From Ruminococcus sp. UBA5129 (lineage in GTDB: Bacteria; Bacillota; Clostridia; Oscillospirales; Ruminococcaceae): a DNA stretch of 7,041 nt. Positions 5,470 through 7,041 of this stretch are shown one piece after another. The notes beneath the pieces are model-generated. The model made no database searches. It was not told the origin of the DNA and worked only from the letters and a program-made list of their open reading frames with translations. The DNA lies in the NCBI GenBank assembly GCA_002414125.1, contig DHYN01000015.1:35409-42449 (forward strand), written 5' to 3'. The translations under genes and the position numbers were made by a program. Positions within the stretch are counted from its first letter, which is position 1. Every line of letters starts with the position of its first letter.

Positions 5470-6255
5470 ATGAACATAAATTACATTGGGTATAATTGTG
5501 TGAATGATGCCGATTACCGAAACAGCTTGGTCGGGACGGGGGGAGAGTATCTGATGATTGTCATGAAGAGCCACGGCATTTTTAACATCGGCGGAAAGAT
5601 TTATCCATGCGGACCTGACTGCGTTATCGTTTTCGACAACACCTTGAACTTTGACTGCCGTGCGGACGGAGAACCGTTCATTTTCGACTGGGTAAGCTTC
5701 TCGCAGGACGACGGTGAGGACATGCTCGGAACGCTGAATATTCCCGTAAACAGGCTTATCCGCTGTTGTGACACCGATCTTCTCGGAGCGATCGTGAAGA
5801 GTGCCGAGAGCGATTTTTACTCTGCCGACCCACGCCGTGCAAAGCTTCTCGACAGTCATATGCGTACAATTTTGACTCGGATCTCCGAGGTGACTGCGTT
5901 TGACCTTCGGGCAGTCCGACAGTCGGCTGATCCCCACTACAGCGAGCTTCTGGAGCTTCGTGAGCAAGTTTACCGAAATCCTCAGAAAAGGTGGAGTGTC
6001 GATTCGATGGCGGCTGAGGTGAGCATGTCGAGGTCGTATTTCCAGCACATGTATCGGGAAATGTTCGGTGTTTCGTGTATTTCCGATGTTATCTGCGGCA
6101 AGATCGACCGCGCAAAGGAGCTTTTGAGCGAGACTTCGTGTACTGTTTCGCAGGTGGCAGCGATGTGCGGATACGACAATGAGGAGCACTTCATGCGCCA
6201 GTTCAAGAAAATGGTCGGGGCAACTCCCACAGCCTACAGAAAAAAATCACTGTAA
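5470..6255 (+). CDS. AraC-family transcriptional regulator
   Basis: A 261-residue DNA-binding regulator. The N-terminal half has a cupin-like AraC sensor fold pattern (about 25-80, GGEYLMIVMKSHGIFNIGG then DCVIVFDN), which often binds a sugar or other small ligand. The C-terminal AraC domain (about 160-258) has the first HTH in WSVDSMAAEVSMSRSYFQHM (175-194). The second HTH is in TVSQVAAMCGYDNEEHFMRQFK (225-246), followed by the conserved ATPTAYRKK end. It starts 16 bases after the rqcH stop with a modest AGG eight bases before the ATG, so it may be carried on the rqcH transcript. No transporter, glycosidase or other typical AraC target is beside it in this window. The next gene has its own sigma-A promoter and could be a target, but no paired operator repeats were recognised. 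The ligand is unknown. Confidence 0.88.
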   Translation: MNINYIGYNCVNDADYRNSLVGTGGEYLMIVMKSHGIFNIGGKIYPCGPDCVIVFDNTLNFDCRADGEPFIFDWVSFSQDDGEDMLGTLNIPVNRLIRCCDTDLLGAIVKSAESDFYSADPRRAKLLDSHMRTILTRISEVTAFDLRAVRQSADPHYSELLELREQVYRNPQKRWSVDSMAAEVSMSRSYFQHMYREMFGVSCISDVICGKIDRAKELLSETSCTVSQVAAMCGYDNEEHFMRQFKKMVGATPTAYRKKSL

Positions 6256-6270
6256 ATTCCAAAAAAGACC

Positions 6271-6299
6271 TTGAAAATATTCCGCAGTTGGTGTATAAT
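6271..6299 (+). promoter_or_regulatory. Near-consensus sigma-A promoter
   Basis: TTGAAA (6271-6276), a spacer of exactly 17 bases, and a perfect TATAAT (6294-6299). Transcription should start near 6305-6308, leaving a leader of about 40 bases before the ATG at 6349. It begins 15 bases after the AraC-type gene stop and drives the SGNH-like gene. Confidence 0.85.
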
Positions 6300-6348
6300 A
6301 TAAGGTACGAGCCGTTTTTCGGCATTATTACCTCGGAGGGAGCTTCAC

Positions 6349-7041
6349 ATGAAAAAAAACACCAAGTCTCGAAAGATCTCGGACGCAAAGAGAAAAAAAC
6401 ATCCGAAGATACGCTTCAATTTCATGATACTCATAATCATATTCGTGCTGTCATTTGCGGCATGCTTTGCACTTTATATAGTCGCTGCGAACCTCGATGA
6501 TAATTTCTTTCCAGAGGATGAGGGGTCTGCTGTTACAGCTCCCGAATCTCCCGAATCACCGACCGTTTCGACAACAGAGGAGGCTACTGCTGCCACAGGC
6601 AGTTCAGACGCTTCTGCCGATGTTATAATAAATCCTGTTCCGCAGTCGGCGGCTGTCGATGCTTCTTACCTCGAAAGCTGCTGCCTTATAACAGACTCTA
6701 CACTGCTCATGCTCGCCGAAAATACCGCTTTCAAGGATGTTATCGGAAGCGCCGAGCTCAATGCCGCAGGGGTCAATTCCGTCAAGGTTCCGACTCCTTA
6801 CGGAACGGTTACTCCATATGAGGCGGCGAAGCTCAAGAAACCTATGCCCATGAATCTATATATCATGATCGGCAGCGACATCGGCACATCCGATATAAGC
6901 GCAATGATCGCTGAATATTCGCGCTTTGTGACGAACCTCAAATCTGCGCTTCCGAATACGAAGATATATATTATGCAGCTTCCGCCGATCGCTTCCGATG
7001 TCGGAGTAAAGACGAATGCTGCGATAGATGACTATAACTCT
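6349..7041 (+). CDS. Membrane-anchored SGNH/GDSL-hydrolase-like protein (3' end beyond window)
   Basis: The frame runs open for 231 codons to the window edge. The start has a strong GGAGGG (6335-6340) eight bases upstream. Order of parts: a short Lys/Arg-rich cytoplasmic tail (2-22), one transmembrane segment (about 25-46, starting FMILIIIFVLSF), a low-complexity Ser/Thr/Ala/Pro/Glu linker (about 55-103), then an extracytoplasmic domain. The domain resembles SGNH hydrolases: a D116-S117 pair in LITDSTLLML (block I), NAAGVNS (138-144, block II), NLYIMIGSDIG (169-179, block III position) and LPNTKIYIMQLPPI (201-214). Such proteins usually remove acyl or acetyl groups from cell-wall or extracellular glycans. 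Block III normally reads GxND; here it is GSD with no Asn. The catalytic His region lies outside the window, so activity cannot be judged. Pseudo-enzyme status is possible. Confidence 0.8.
   Translation, partial: MKKNTKSRKISDAKRKKHPKIRFNFMILIIIFVLSFAACFALYIVAANLDDNFFPEDEGSAVTAPESPESPTVSTTEEATAATGSSDASADVIINPVPQSAAVDASYLESCCLITDSTLLMLAENTAFKDVIGSAELNAAGVNSVKVPTPYGTVTPYEAAKLKKPMPMNLYIMIGSDIGTSDISAMIAEYSRFVTNLKSALPNTKIYIMQLPPIASDVGVKTNAAIDDYNS

Noticed and set aside
5446..6189. Long 247-codon open frame on the - strand opposite the AraC-type gene
   Set aside because: Its translation matches no recognisable family, and the + strand frame is a clear AraC regulator; the antisense frame is a codon-bias shadow.
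6311..6323. GCCG-TTTTT-CGGC mini-hairpin in the leader of the SGNH-like gene as a terminator or riboswitch
   Set aside because: Only 4 bp with no following T-run, and the leader of about 40 bases is too short for a known riboswitch.
6288..6500. 70-codon + strand open frame overlapping the promoter and the start of the SGNH-like gene
   Set aside because: It begins inside the -10 region, lacks a ribosome-binding site, and competes with the frame that has GGAGGG and a membrane segment.

Overview
The window looks like a chromosomal housekeeping segment of a Gram-positive anaerobe of the class Clostridia, most likely a gut Ruminococcus-like Oscillospiraceae member. This rests on a SigH-type sigma factor, a TrmK/Nif3 pair, RqcH, a small DUF1858 redox protein, strong GAGG-type Shine-Dalgarno sites, frequent GTG/TTG starts and mid-range GC. 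The genus is inferred, not shown. All genes are on the + strand. There is no mobile element, CRISPR array, rRNA or intact tRNA, and no gene-free stretch longer than about 110 bases.

Left part (1-1400): the last codons of an upstream gene, a SigH-like sigma factor (63-668), a degenerate tRNA-like fold starting at the sigma-factor stop codon (667-733), a small eight-cysteine zinc-ribbon protein with codon use suggesting high expression (759-1034), a hairpin terminator, and a DUF1858 redox-disulfide protein (1147-1347) followed by a strong intrinsic terminator (1375-1406).

Central part (1419-6255): a tightly packed run of four genes. The first is a single-polypeptide fusion of TrmK (tRNA m1A22 methyltransferase) with a Nif3/DUF34 metal-binding protein. 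It is followed after 11 bases by RlmA (23S rRNA G745 methyltransferase), which overlaps by 11 bases the TTG start of RqcH (bacterial ribosome quality control, Ala-tailing). An AraC-family regulator starts 16 bases after rqcH. The first three share a translation and RNA-modification theme; the regulator is the odd one out. The Shine-Dalgarno site of the fusion gene begins 3 bases after the terminator T-run, so no promoter fits between them.

Right part (6256-7041): a near-consensus sigma-A promoter (TTGAAA, 17-bp spacer, TATAAT) drives a new unit encoding a membrane-anchored extracytoplasmic SGNH/GDSL-like protein, cut by the window edge. It appears to lack the conserved Asn of the GxND block.

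The most noteworthy items are the TrmK-Nif3 fusion, the tRNA-like remnant downstream of sigH, and the terminator-like hairpin abutting the ribosome-binding site of the fusion gene. I found no convincing multi-gene novel system such as a defence island or biosynthetic cluster.
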